In this document: piece by piece, positions 45,303-53,497 of the stretch
Numbering within the stretch: the first letter of the stretch is position 1
Layout: every line of letters starts with the position of its first letter
Source of the DNA: JAFEDN01 sp963712715
GTDB taxonomy: Bacteria; Pseudomonadota; Gammaproteobacteria; Coxiellales; Coxiellaceae
Length of the DNA stretch: 64,000 nt
Assembly (NCBI GenBank): GCA_963712715.1
Contig: CAVQJI010000016.1
Coordinates: forward strand, 186,001-250,000
Direction of reading: 5' to 3'
Notes under the pieces: generated by a model
Database searches by the model: none
The model's input: only the letters and a program-made list of their open reading frames with translations
What the model was told of the DNA's origin: nothing
Translations under genes and position numbers: made by a program

Positions 45303-45376
45303 GTGTCATTCCAGCGAAAGCTGGAATCCACTCTTCCCTTCAGCCCATGGATTCCAGCCTTCGCTGGAATGACACG
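45303..45376. repeat. Palindromic repeat, GTGTCATTCCAGC family
   Basis: GTGTCATTCCAGCGAAAGCT and CAGCCTTCGCTGGAATGACA form a hairpin around a 30-nt loop. It is the uninterrupted version of the outer layer at 13.03-13.23 kb. Outside it, GGGGTCAAGCCCTGGG at 45223 and TCAGGGTAGGGTCAAG at 45404 form a further imperfect pair. Confidence 0.8.
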
Positions 45377-45506
45377 TAGCGGGTTTTGTTTAATAGGGAT
45401 CACTCAGGGTAGGGTCAAGTCCTTTTTTCAAACATTTTTGCCCTCTATCGACTAAATTTCAATTTTGCTCTATCATTATGATTAAATATGATTAAAAGAG
45501 GTTTTT

Positions 45507-45605
45507 ATGGAAGCTCAAACCAAAGTACTTACTGCGCATATACTCTATCTGGTCAATATCCTAAACCGGTACCTAAATGCCGGATATTTTAGATTAATGC
45601 GATAA
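45507..45605 (+). pseudogene. CopG-type antitoxin N-terminal remnant
   Basis: A Shine-Dalgarno AAGAGG precedes ATG at 45507, and the peptide starts MEAQTKVLTAHI, the usual opening of ribbon-helix-helix antitoxins of the CopG/RelB group (xQTKVLTAHxPLxLAEKVD). The sequence then departs (LYLVNILNRYLNAGYF) and ends inside the accC 3' end at 45605. Only 32 codons; the DNA-binding ribbon is present, the helices are not. Confidence 0.35.
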
Positions 45606-46940
45606 CCCCAGTAATTTTTCCAGGTAATGAATATTTTGGCCACCCTTTATAAAGTTGGGATCCGCCATTAAACGTTGGTGTAAATCAATGTTGGTTTTAA
45701 TGCCTTCCACCACCAATTCCTCCAGGGCGTTCGACATCCTGGCGATGGCGATTTCACGGGTTTTACCAAACACAATGAGTTTGCCAATCAGCGAATCATA
45801 GTAAGGCGGTACTTTGTAGCCACTGTATAAATGCGAGTCCATACGCACCCCTAACCCGCCCGGCGGATGATAGCGGGTCACTGTGCCGGGAGACGGCATA
45901 AAGGTTTTTCCATCCTCCGCATTAATCCGGCATTCTATCGAGTGGCCATGAAGGATCACCTGATCCTGGGCAAAGCTCAGTGGCTCCCCGGCGGCGATGG
46001 TTATCTGCTCACGGACGATATCGATACCGGTTACCCATTCGGTAACCGGATGTTCAACCTGAACACGGGTATTCATTTCTATAAAATAAAATTTTCCGTC
46101 CTGGTACAGGAATTCAAAAGTACCTGCGCCGCGATAGCCTAATTGCAGACAGGCCTGCACACATCTATCACCAATTTCTGCGCGCTGCTTCTCAGTAATC
46201 CCTGGAGCGGGAGCTTCTTCCAGAACTTTTTGATGCCGGCGTTGCATGGAACAATCCCTTTCACCTAAATGCACGGCGTGACCGTGCGTGTCGGCCAGCA
46301 CCTGAATCTCAATATGACGCGGATTTTCCAGAAACTTTTCCATATACACTTCGTCAGTACCAAAAGCCGCTCCCGCTTCAGTGCGCGTGGTCGCGATGGT
46401 ATTGACAAGATCGGCTTCATTGCGCACGACTCGCATGCCGCGGCCACCGCCGCCTCCGGAAGCTTTGACGATCAGCGGATAACCGATTTTGCGCCCGATG
46501 GCGAGGTTGGTCGGATTATCGTTGCTCAAAGCGCCGTCAGAGCCGGGAATACAGGGAATGCCCGCGCCGGACATGGCTTTTATCGCGAGCACCTTGTTGC
46601 CCATTTGAGTAATCATATCTCGCGTGGGGCCAATAAATACAAATCCGCTTTTTTCCACCTGTTCGGCGAAATTAGGATTTTCAGCCAAAAAACCATAACC
46701 CGGATGAATGGCGTCCACATTGGCGACTTCCGCCGCGCTGATAACGGCGGGAATGCTCAGATAACTGTCAGCGGAGTTGGGCGGGCCAATACAAACCGAC
46801 TCATCCGCTAATTTGACATGCATTAAATCCCGGTCCGCCTGGGAATAGACCGCGACGGTTTGAATACCCATTTCTTTACAAGCCCGATGCACTCGCAGCG
46901 CGATCTCACCCCGGTTAGCAATTAACACTTTTTTAAACAT
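45594..46940 (-). CDS. accC: Acetyl-CoA carboxylase, biotin carboxylase subunit
   Basis: 448 residues, normal length. MFKKVLIANRGEIALRVHRA starts the biotin-carboxylase N domain. The ATP-grasp Gly loop is IVKASGGGGGRGMRVVRNEA, FIEMNTRVQVEHPVTE carries the metal-binding Glu residues and the catalytic Arg, and SIECRINAEDGKTFMPSPGT follows. It carboxylates biotin on AccB in the first step of malonyl-CoA synthesis. It begins 9 nt after accB and is in the same operon. Confidence 0.97.
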   Translation of the reverse strand: MFKKVLIANRGEIALRVHRACKEMGIQTVAVYSQADRDLMHVKLADESVCIGPPNSADSYLSIPAVISAAEVANVDAIHPGYGFLAENPNFAEQVEKSGFVFIGPTRDMITQMGNKVLAIKAMSGAGIPCIPGSDGALSNDNPTNLAIGRKIGYPLIVKASGGGGGRGMRVVRNEADLVNTIATTRTEAGAAFGTDEVYMEKFLENPRHIEIQVLADTHGHAVHLGERDCSMQRRHQKVLEEAPAPGITEKQRAEIGDRCVQACLQLGYRGAGTFEFLYQDGKFYFIEMNTRVQVEHPVTEWVTGIDIVREQITIAAGEPLSFAQDQVILHGHSIECRINAEDGKTFMPSPGTVTRYHPPGGLGVRMDSHLYSGYKVPPYYDSLIGKLIVFGKTREIAIARMSNALEELVVEGIKTNIDLHQRLMADPNFIKGGQNIHYLEKLLGLSH

Positions 46941-46948
46941 ACTGTCAA

Positions 46949-47425
46949 TTACTCGCCGGGTTCGATAATAAATAGGGGCTGACTGTATTCCACCGGCTGT
47001 TCATTCTCTATCAACCGCGCACTGATCACTCCAGAGACATCGGCTTCGATTTTATTAAACATTTTCATCGCCTCAATCAGACATAATGTGTCCCCTGCTT
47101 TGACATTATCACCCACCTGCACAAAGGGCATCGCCCCTGAGGAAGGCGCCAGATAAACGGTGCCGACCATCGGGGAAAGCACGGTATGGCCGTCTGTACC
47201 GCCCGGCGTCGCTGCGGTGGCTTGGGGAGCGGCCGGCGCTTGCTGCGCGACAGGGGCGGCGGCGGAACTGACTTCAACCGCAGCAGCCACTGGCGCCGCA
47301 GCCGCTGCGATAATGTTTTTCTGGCAGCTAATCCGCACGGATTCTTCGCCGGATTTGATCTCCAGCTCGCCAATGCCGGTTTCCTTAACCAGCTCAATTA
47401 ATTTTCTGATTTTGCGGGTATCCAT
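46949..47425 (-). CDS. accB: Acetyl-CoA carboxylase, biotin carboxyl carrier protein
   Basis: 158 residues from the ATG at 47425 (MDTRKIRKLIELVKETGIGE); an in-frame ATG four codons upstream is possible. An Ala/Pro-rich flexible linker (about 45-80) is followed by the biotinyl domain with EAMKMFNKIEAD, Lys121 being the biotin site. It is first of the accB-accC operon. aroQ, which usually stands between dsbD and accB in relatives, is missing. The 47426-47680 gap has no gene and presumably holds the promoter. Confidence 0.96.
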   Translation of the reverse strand: MDTRKIRKLIELVKETGIGELEIKSGEESVRISCQKNIIAAAAAPVAAAVEVSSAAAPVAQQAPAAPQATAATPGGTDGHTVLSPMVGTVYLAPSSGAMPFVQVGDNVKAGDTLCLIEAMKMFNKIEADVSGVISARLIENEQPVEYSQPLFIIEPGE

Positions 47426-47680
47426 AATAATCCTCATTATTTATGGCCCGTTGCCAAAGTAGACGACTTGTCTGCAAGTCATGTCCAGAGTAAGATCGCT
47501 GACATCGTCTTCAAGAAGCAGTGTTTTTAGAATCAAACTCTATTTTTAGTTAGCGGCAACTTCGGCTCATATTACTGTAAATATTAGCAAGATCGCCGAA
47601 GATGTCAACCAGTGATTTGAGGAATGTTTGCAGGAGCACCTATCCATGACTGTCAATTATCAAACTACTGATGAAATTCT

Positions 47681-49474
47681 TCAGATCAAAAACGAATAGC
47701 TTGTGAGAAATGCGGCGCTGCGAATTCGTTGCAGGAATTCGGTGGCGGAGATTTCGCCAATAATGCGCGATCGGGGCAGTTCGGCGTGCTGTCGATTAAA
47801 AATTAACACGGTGGGCGGGGCGATGACGTTAAAATATTTCATCAACGCCTGATCCGTGGCATTGTCGGCGGTGATATCCGCTCGCAACAGCAAAAAATCC
47901 CCCAGCTGTTTTTGCACAGCCGGATTGGCAAAAACCCGCTGTTCCAGCAGTTTGCAGGAGACACACCAATCCGCGTAAAAATCGATAATGACAGGCTTCC
48001 CAACAGCAAGCGCCATCTGCCGCTCCACATCCTCAATAGACTTGACCGGAATAAAATTCGCCTGCGTTCCGTGCGAACACGAAGAAGTTTTTGCCCAGAG
48101 CGGCTCCCAAAGGCGGGTTGCGCCTTGCATTGCCCCGACTAATAATAAGATCCCATAAACAAAAATTAAAATACCCAATCCTTTCATGAAAAGCTGGAGC
48201 CGACCCACCGGCGAACTAAAAGCTTTCAGGTACACGGCGCAGCCTATGGCTAAAACAGCCCATAAAATTAATGTGACCTGTCCCGGCAGAATACGGCTTA
48301 GCATCCAGATCGCCATTCCTGCCAGAATGATTCCCAATATATTTTCCACAACGCGCATCCATGGCCCCGATTTGGGTAATAACCGTCTGCCAAAAGCGCC
48401 TATCAGTAGCAAGGGCACACCGCTGCCTAAACCAATCACGAATAAGGCGATACCTCCCAAACGCGCATTACCGGTCTGGCTAATGTAGGTGAGTACCGCT
48501 ACTAAAGGTGGGGTGGCACAGGGAGACAAAATTAAAGTAGACAGGCAGCCCATGATCGCCGCTCTGAATAAACCTCCGCCACGCTGGCGGCTGCCGAGAC
48601 CCGCTACCCACGTGCGTAATTTTTCCGGTGGCTCCAGATAATAAACGCCCCATAGTGATAGAGCCATGGCTATAAAAATCAAACTGAAGCCCGCGATAAT
48701 CCATGGTTTTTGCAAATACGCCTGGACATTGCTGCCTAAAAAGCCAAACAATACTCCGGCGATGGCGTAAGTAATGGCCATTCCCAGCACATAAGCGAGA
48801 GAAATGAAAAAAGCCCGCCAGTGAGAAATATTGGCCTTGCCGATGATAAGCCCGAACAATAGCGGAACCATGGGTAAAACACATGGCGTGAGTGAAATTA
48901 ATAATCCCAGCCCAAAAAATCCCAGCCATACCGGCCACTGGTAATGATGCTGCGATAACGCCTGCGCAGGCGCACGAAAGATCGTCCCGGAAGTTTGAGG
49001 GATACGATCTATCGACAAGGTCGACACAGGTTGATTGTTGCCGGCGCCAAGGTCCACAGGCGCCAGGCGGGTCTGCGGTGGATAGCAATAACCCTGTTCG
49101 GCGCATCCCTGGTATTTGATCTGCAATTCCAAGTGTGGCGTGCGTGCCGACAAAACCGGAATTCCAAGATGCAGAGGCTTTTCATAAGCGGAAAAATGGC
49201 CCAGGATGGGGTTGTCGTGCTCCGTCGCCTCTGGAAACCGCAACTGGCCCAGTTCGGCGACGCTCCCATCCGCCGCGCTCACCTGTATACGGTCTTTATA
49301 TAAATAATAACCGGGCTGAATATTCCATTCCACAACAATGGTTTGCGGGTCCGGCGACCATACTTTTAGCGGAAACGCCTGGTCAACGGGTAATGGCGTT
49401 GGCGGCGCAGCTAACGCCCTCACAAACATCAACAGTAATAGCCAGCCGCTCCAGCGGTATTTTAGTTTCCACAT
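47681..49474 (-). CDS. dsbD: Thiol:disulfide interchange protein DsbD
   Basis: 597 residues. A signal sequence (WLLLLMFVRALA) precedes the periplasmic alpha domain, in which CAEQGYCYPP holds one redox pair. Eight transmembrane helices follow, starting LGLLISLTPCVLPMVPLLFG with an active Cys and including LSTLILSPCATPPLVAVLTY with the second. The C-terminal thioredoxin domain has FYADWCVSCKLLEQ (Cys504, Cys507). It carries electrons from cytoplasmic thioredoxin to periplasmic DsbC/DsbG and cytochrome-maturation proteins. The gene order towards accB is as in relatives except for the loss of aroQ. Confidence 0.95.
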   Translation of the reverse strand: MWKLKYRWSGWLLLLMFVRALAAPPTPLPVDQAFPLKVWSPDPQTIVVEWNIQPGYYLYKDRIQVSAADGSVAELGQLRFPEATEHDNPILGHFSAYEKPLHLGIPVLSARTPHLELQIKYQGCAEQGYCYPPQTRLAPVDLGAGNNQPVSTLSIDRIPQTSGTIFRAPAQALSQHHYQWPVWLGFFGLGLLISLTPCVLPMVPLLFGLIIGKANISHWRAFFISLAYVLGMAITYAIAGVLFGFLGSNVQAYLQKPWIIAGFSLIFIAMALSLWGVYYLEPPEKLRTWVAGLGSRQRGGGLFRAAIMGCLSTLILSPCATPPLVAVLTYISQTGNARLGGIALFVIGLGSGVPLLLIGAFGRRLLPKSGPWMRVVENILGIILAGMAIWMLSRILPGQVTLILWAVLAIGCAVYLKAFSSPVGRLQLFMKGLGILIFVYGILLLVGAMQGATRLWEPLWAKTSSCSHGTQANFIPVKSIEDVERQMALAVGKPVIIDFYADWCVSCKLLEQRVFANPAVQKQLGDFLLLRADITADNATDQALMKYFNVIAPPTVLIFNRQHAELPRSRIIGEISATEFLQRIRSAAFLTSYSFLI

Positions 49475-49574
49475 ACTAACGAGAGTATAGCATCAGGTAG
49501 TTTTAAGGGAATATTAATAATTTTATTGTATAATATATCGTTAAAATCATACATTATGATTAAGGTAAATAAAA

Positions 49575-50936
49575 ATGAAAAAGGCTATAGATATAGAAGA
49601 CCGGGAATTATCTCAAGGCATATTACTCCCATTATTTGTAGAATACGCAAAACAGCACCTTAAAGAATTTGGATTACACGAAAAAGATAAGTCTGATTAC
49701 CTTCTTAAGGGCTGTTGCCAGGTTTTCGCCAGTGTATTAGCAAGAGCCTGTGCAGAAGGTGGAGCAGACCATGTCCTTTTTCTTTTAAAAAAGATACTTT
49801 CGTTTCGCGAGCCTCTGTTAAATGGAGAAAAAGTTCCTCAGGATCCCCAATTGGATTCTTTAATATCTACCTTTATTAAAAATAGATTTAGATATTTCGG
49901 TAAACTCGACATGGTAGCCGGTGCTTTTGAAGATAAGGCATTCATTAATGCCTGCGAACTCTTAGAAAAACCTGGCGATTATTTAGCAATAACCTCTTTT
50001 TATGGTGTTGAAAAAGACCGTAGTCACGTTATAGCCATCAGTTTAAAATCCCTAACTCCTCGAGAATATTATCTGATTGACGCCAATGGCGGCAAGGAGG
50101 GAATGATAGCCCGGACCGGTGAAGAAAAAGAACTCATCAATTTCGTAAGATCATCCTTCCATACGGAAGAAACTATGATCCTGGCATTAACTTTTTGTAC
50201 GTTTGACGAGCGTCTTAGCACGATTAACACCAAAGACTTTTATTCAAAAAATCTGAATTTAAAGCAAAACACTGGACCTATTCTGGATCTGGCGGTAGAA
50301 ATCTTAAAACATAATGGCGCTGCGGAAGATGATTTTCTGCTTGAACTGAATAGAAACAGACGCATATTTACAACTGTTCTGGTAAAGAAAACATTCGACG
50401 AAAAAGAAAATTTAACCAATTCCATTTTTCAGAACAACTCCCTGTTCAGGGTAACATTCAAGACAGATTTATCAGGAGCTAAATTTTCTAATTCTTCTCT
50501 ATTAGAAGTGGATTTCACGGAAGCGACTTTCGACGAAAACACTGTGTTTGATGAAAAATGCAAACTCGACTCATGCAAATTTCCAAACATAACAAGCTCT
50601 CGTATCTGGAGAAATTTGGCAAATGTTGAAGAATTAGCGGAAGACAAATTCTACAATCTATACCTGAAAACTATTTGTCGTTTCCTGAGCCGGGAAATAG
50701 AATCTCAGTCCAGAACAGGCATCGGTAATCCCGCTATTCCGCAAGCAGAAAAGCTGTTTCACGCATTAATGGCAGGAAACAATGCTGAAACGCAAAAAAT
50801 ACTTGCTGAATTTTTAAAACCCGAAACTGGAAGCAGCGATTCATTATGGAAATCTCCAATCTCCAGGTTGAAAAACGAACTTTTAAGGCAGAAGCAAATA
50901 GCAGAAGAGTGTTTCAGCCATGAACTCGACATTTAA
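49575..50936 (+). CDS. C58-like cysteine peptidase candidate with pentapeptide repeats
   Basis: 453 residues starting MKKAIDIEDRELSQGILLPL. Residues 45-60 read KGCCQVFASVLARACA (Cys47/48), 148-155 DRSHVIAI (His151) and 165-175 EYYLIDANGGK (Asp169). The Cys, then His, then Asp about 18 residues later in a DxNxG context is the layout of the YopT/AvrPphB C58 peptidases. From about 290 there are pentapeptide-like units (NSIFQNNSLFRVTFKTDLSG, AKFSNSSLLEVDFTEATF) that would form a right-handed beta-helix. The C-terminal 100 residues are helical. No signal peptide. A role as a secreted peptidase is inferred; catalytic activity is unproven. Confidence 0.5.
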   Translation: MKKAIDIEDRELSQGILLPLFVEYAKQHLKEFGLHEKDKSDYLLKGCCQVFASVLARACAEGGADHVLFLLKKILSFREPLLNGEKVPQDPQLDSLISTFIKNRFRYFGKLDMVAGAFEDKAFINACELLEKPGDYLAITSFYGVEKDRSHVIAISLKSLTPREYYLIDANGGKEGMIARTGEEKELINFVRSSFHTEETMILALTFCTFDERLSTINTKDFYSKNLNLKQNTGPILDLAVEILKHNGAAEDDFLLELNRNRRIFTTVLVKKTFDEKENLTNSIFQNNSLFRVTFKTDLSGAKFSNSSLLEVDFTEATFDENTVFDEKCKLDSCKFPNITSSRIWRNLANVEELAEDKFYNLYLKTICRFLSREIESQSRTGIGNPAIPQAEKLFHALMAGNNAETQKILAEFLKPETGSSDSLWKSPISRLKNELLRQKQIAEECFSHELDI

Positions 50937-51021
50937 CCCGGAAATTTAATCGTTTTGAATATATAGTCATTAGGATCACATTGGGGATGCTTCAAGGGAG
51001 TACAGTTGATACAATCTCGCT

Positions 51022-52905
51022 ATGATAAAAATTCGCTATTATGGATTGTTAACGCTGTTGTGCCTTTGTTTATATTTACCAGGGTTGGCAGCGCTACCGT
51101 TGTTTGACCGGGATGAACCGCATTTCGCAGAGGCCAGCCGCCAAATGGTTGCGACCGGGAATTACTGGCGCATCAATTTTCAGTATCAACCCCGTCATCT
51201 GAAACCACCCGGGATCTATTGGCTACAGGCAACCGCCGTGCGGCTATTCAGCTCGGCGGACTCTACCTCACCGTGGCCCTATCGCCTGCCCTCTGTATTG
51301 GGGGCATGGCTGGCCGTCCTGTTCACTTTTGCGGTGGGGCAACGCATTAGCAGTGTTCGAACCGCAGGATTCGCCGCGATTTTATTAGCCTGCGGCTTAT
51401 TGGTAATCGTTCAAGCCCATTTGGCCTTAACCGACGCGGTGCTGCTGGCGACTATTGTCGCTATGCAGTGGGGATTGGGTGAAATTTATTGGCGATATGG
51501 TGAGCAGTCAAAAACGGCTGACTGGTGGTGGCCATGCCTTTTTTGGGTGGCGATGGCCGTTGGAATTTTCATCAAAGGCGTAGCTCCTTTGTTCGGCGGG
51601 TTAACTATTCTTGGTTTATTAATCGCCGACAGAAAAGGTGGATGGCTGAAGGGGTTACGTTGCAGTTGGGGAATCCCTCTGCTGCTAATCCTCACCGCTG
51701 CCTGGCTGATTCCCTTCAGTATGGCTTCCGGTCACAATTTTTTGTGGGATATGATCAGCGGCGATGTACTCCCAAAGCTGGCCGGCGGTCAGCAATCCCA
51801 CGGCATGCCACCGGGATATTTCACCCTTATTTTTACAGCAACATTCTGGCCGTCCTCGCTGTTTATAATCCCCGCTGGAATCTGGAGCTGGCGCCATCGC
51901 GGTGAGCCGGTAGTGCGTTTCCTGCTGGCGTGGATTATCCCCGCGTGGATATTTTTTGAATTAGTCCCCACCAAATTGCCTGAATACGTGCTGCCGACTT
52001 ATCCAAGCATAGCGCTATTAATCGCGCTGACTTTGGCGGGCGGCATCCAGTTCAGAGCGCCCCGCTGGCTACAGGTTTTGCGGATTTTTCAGCAGGGTTT
52101 ATGGATTATTTGCACACTGGCTCTGGCAGGAGCGATGATATATTTAGGTGGCTGGGGTTGGGTGGCCGCGGCACTGCTGTTAGCATCAGGCGGCTATCTG
52201 CTCTATATGGTCATTGCGAATGAATTTTCGATATCGTCATTGCGAGTGTCAGCGAAGCAATCCAGTTCGCACTTCGGCCAATGCCCTATACTGGATTGCT
52301 TCGCTGGCGCTCGCAATGACGGGTTAAGACTCCGGTTTCAGGCGGCCACCGGCATTATTCTTGCGACGGCCGCACTGATTCCAATTTGGCATTTTCAACT
52401 CCCGGCTTTGCAACCACTGTGGATTAGCCGGCAGATTTCAAACTTCATTGCTCACGCCGGATCAGAAGCCGTCGATGATTCACATCCCGTGTTGGCGGTG
52501 GATTACCGCGAACCCAGTCTGGTATTTGAGCTTGGCACGCATCGCGTGCTGGTGATGAATATTTCCCGTGCCATCGCCCGCCTCCAACAACAATCCCATG
52601 CTATCATTCTCGTTTCCGGTAAAAGTTTATTCTGTTTTTCGCAATTAGCCCATGATCAAAAATTATCCTGGCAATATCTGGGCACGGTTCACGGCTTTCA
52701 ATATAACCATACCGGTTTTAATGATATTTTTTTATTCTTAACTTCGGGAGGCACTGATGCAAAAACTGGAAATCCTTACAAAACCCATTTTCTGGGTTCC
52801 CTGGTTCACGCTCGCGATCCTGTGTTACTTTTTTGTGGATCTGCCAGTGACGATTTCACTGTACCACCTGGATCAGCATTACCCGGTAATACAGGTCATT
52901 TTTAG
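51022..52905 (+). CDS. ArnT-like glycosyltransferase with repeat-derived insert
   Basis: 627 residues, PMT/GT83-type. LFDRDEPHFAEASRQMVATG holds the catalytic acidic pair of ArnT in the first periplasmic loop, FQYQPRHLKPPGIYWLQATA follows, and about 12 membrane helices extend to residue 400. Relatives transfer a sugar such as aminoarabinose from a lipid carrier to lipid A. About 28 residues (405-433, SSLRVSAKQSSSHFGQCPIL and on) are encoded by a GTCATTGCGAG palindrome inserted in frame. The last 50 residues overlap the PAP2 gene out of frame. A one-base change in the T7 run near 52727 would end the protein at TGATG overlapping the next start, so the assembled C-terminus is suspect. Confidence 0.8.
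   Translation: MIKIRYYGLLTLLCLCLYLPGLAALPLFDRDEPHFAEASRQMVATGNYWRINFQYQPRHLKPPGIYWLQATAVRLFSSADSTSPWPYRLPSVLGAWLAVLFTFAVGQRISSVRTAGFAAILLACGLLVIVQAHLALTDAVLLATIVAMQWGLGEIYWRYGEQSKTADWWWPCLFWVAMAVGIFIKGVAPLFGGLTILGLLIADRKGGWLKGLRCSWGIPLLLILTAAWLIPFSMASGHNFLWDMISGDVLPKLAGGQQSHGMPPGYFTLIFTATFWPSSLFIIPAGIWSWRHRGEPVVRFLLAWIIPAWIFFELVPTKLPEYVLPTYPSIALLIALTLAGGIQFRAPRWLQVLRIFQQGLWIICTLALAGAMIYLGGWGWVAAALLLASGGYLLYMVIANEFSISSLRVSAKQSSSHFGQCPILDCFAGARNDGLRLRFQAATGIILATAALIPIWHFQLPALQPLWISRQISNFIAHAGSEAVDDSHPVLAVDYREPSLVFELGTHRVLVMNISRAIARLQQQSHAIILVSGKSLFCFSQLAHDQKLSWQYLGTVHGFQYNHTGFNDIFLFLTSGGTDAKTGNPYKTHFLGSLVHARDPVLLFCGSASDDFTVPPGSALPGNTGHF
52236..52320. repeat. Palindromic repeat inside a coding gene
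   Basis: GTCATTGCGAGTGTCAGCGA to CGCTCGCAATGAC, an 85-bp member of the dispersed hairpin family, within the glycosyltransferase frame. It adds about 28 codons without a stop and lies in a predicted loop after the last membrane helix of the N-terminal part. Confidence 0.88.
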
Positions 52906-53407
52906 TTATATAAACCATTTAGGTAACGGTGAGCCTTATCTGGTCCCCGCCGTCTTAATTTTTTTATGGGCTATTTTAATTTCTAAAAATAAAAAAATAG
53001 CATGGTTCATGTTTTACCTTATTTCAGCTATTTTAATTTCATCCCTATCGTGCACTTTATTAAAGATACTGGCCGGAAGAGCGCGTCCGTACGAATTTTT
53101 CCTGTTTAAATATTATGGATTTTATTACTGGCAATTTATCAACAATTTTTGGTCCTTTCCTTCCGGACACGCTACCACAGCCGCGGCAGTCGCTACCGCT
53201 TTTTATTTAATTTTACGGCGTTTTGGCATTCTTTTCCTGCTGATGTTTCTCCTGGTATTCTTTGGGAGGGTCATTTCGCGAGCCCATTATTTAAGTGACG
53301 TCATGGCAGGGGGATATTTAGGATTTATTGTCTCTTTTTTTCTGTATAATCTTTTTAAGGACAAACTTGAATTGAAAGCGCGATGGCTATCTACTCAAAA
53401 CGATTAG
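52757..53407 (+). CDS. PAP2-family lipid phosphatase
   Basis: 216 residues with about six membrane helices. The three PAP2 motifs are present: KILAGRARPYE (KxxxxxxRP), FPSGHATTAAAVA (PSGH) and GRVISRAHYLSDVMAG (RxxxxxHxxxD). Members dephosphorylate membrane lipids such as undecaprenyl diphosphate, phosphatidylglycerophosphate or lipid A. Adjacent to an ArnT-like transferase, a role in lipid A or carrier recycling is plausible. The start overlaps the preceding reading frame by about 149 nt, or by 1 nt if that gene is frame-corrected. Confidence 0.85.
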   Translation: MQKLEILTKPIFWVPWFTLAILCYFFVDLPVTISLYHLDQHYPVIQVIFSYINHLGNGEPYLVPAVLIFLWAILISKNKKIAWFMFYLISAILISSLSCTLLKILAGRARPYEFFLFKYYGFYYWQFINNFWSFPSGHATTAAAVATAFYLILRRFGILFLLMFLLVFFGRVISRAHYLSDVMAGGYLGFIVSFFLYNLFKDKLELKARWLSTQND

Positions 53408-53497
53408 GTTTTCGGTGTTCCAGCACCCCATTGACCGATGATCTTTATCTGCTCTATGGCCATGTGGACTTTTAATTAACTTACAAGGAGATTATTT

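Noticed and set aside
45204..45455. 83-residue ORF
   Set aside because: The translation is mostly palindrome (FQRKLESTLPFSPWIPAFAG), typical of this repeat in many genomes.
46269..46811. 180-residue ORF opposite accC
   Set aside because: It is an antisense shadow of a highly conserved gene with no start signal or domain of its own.
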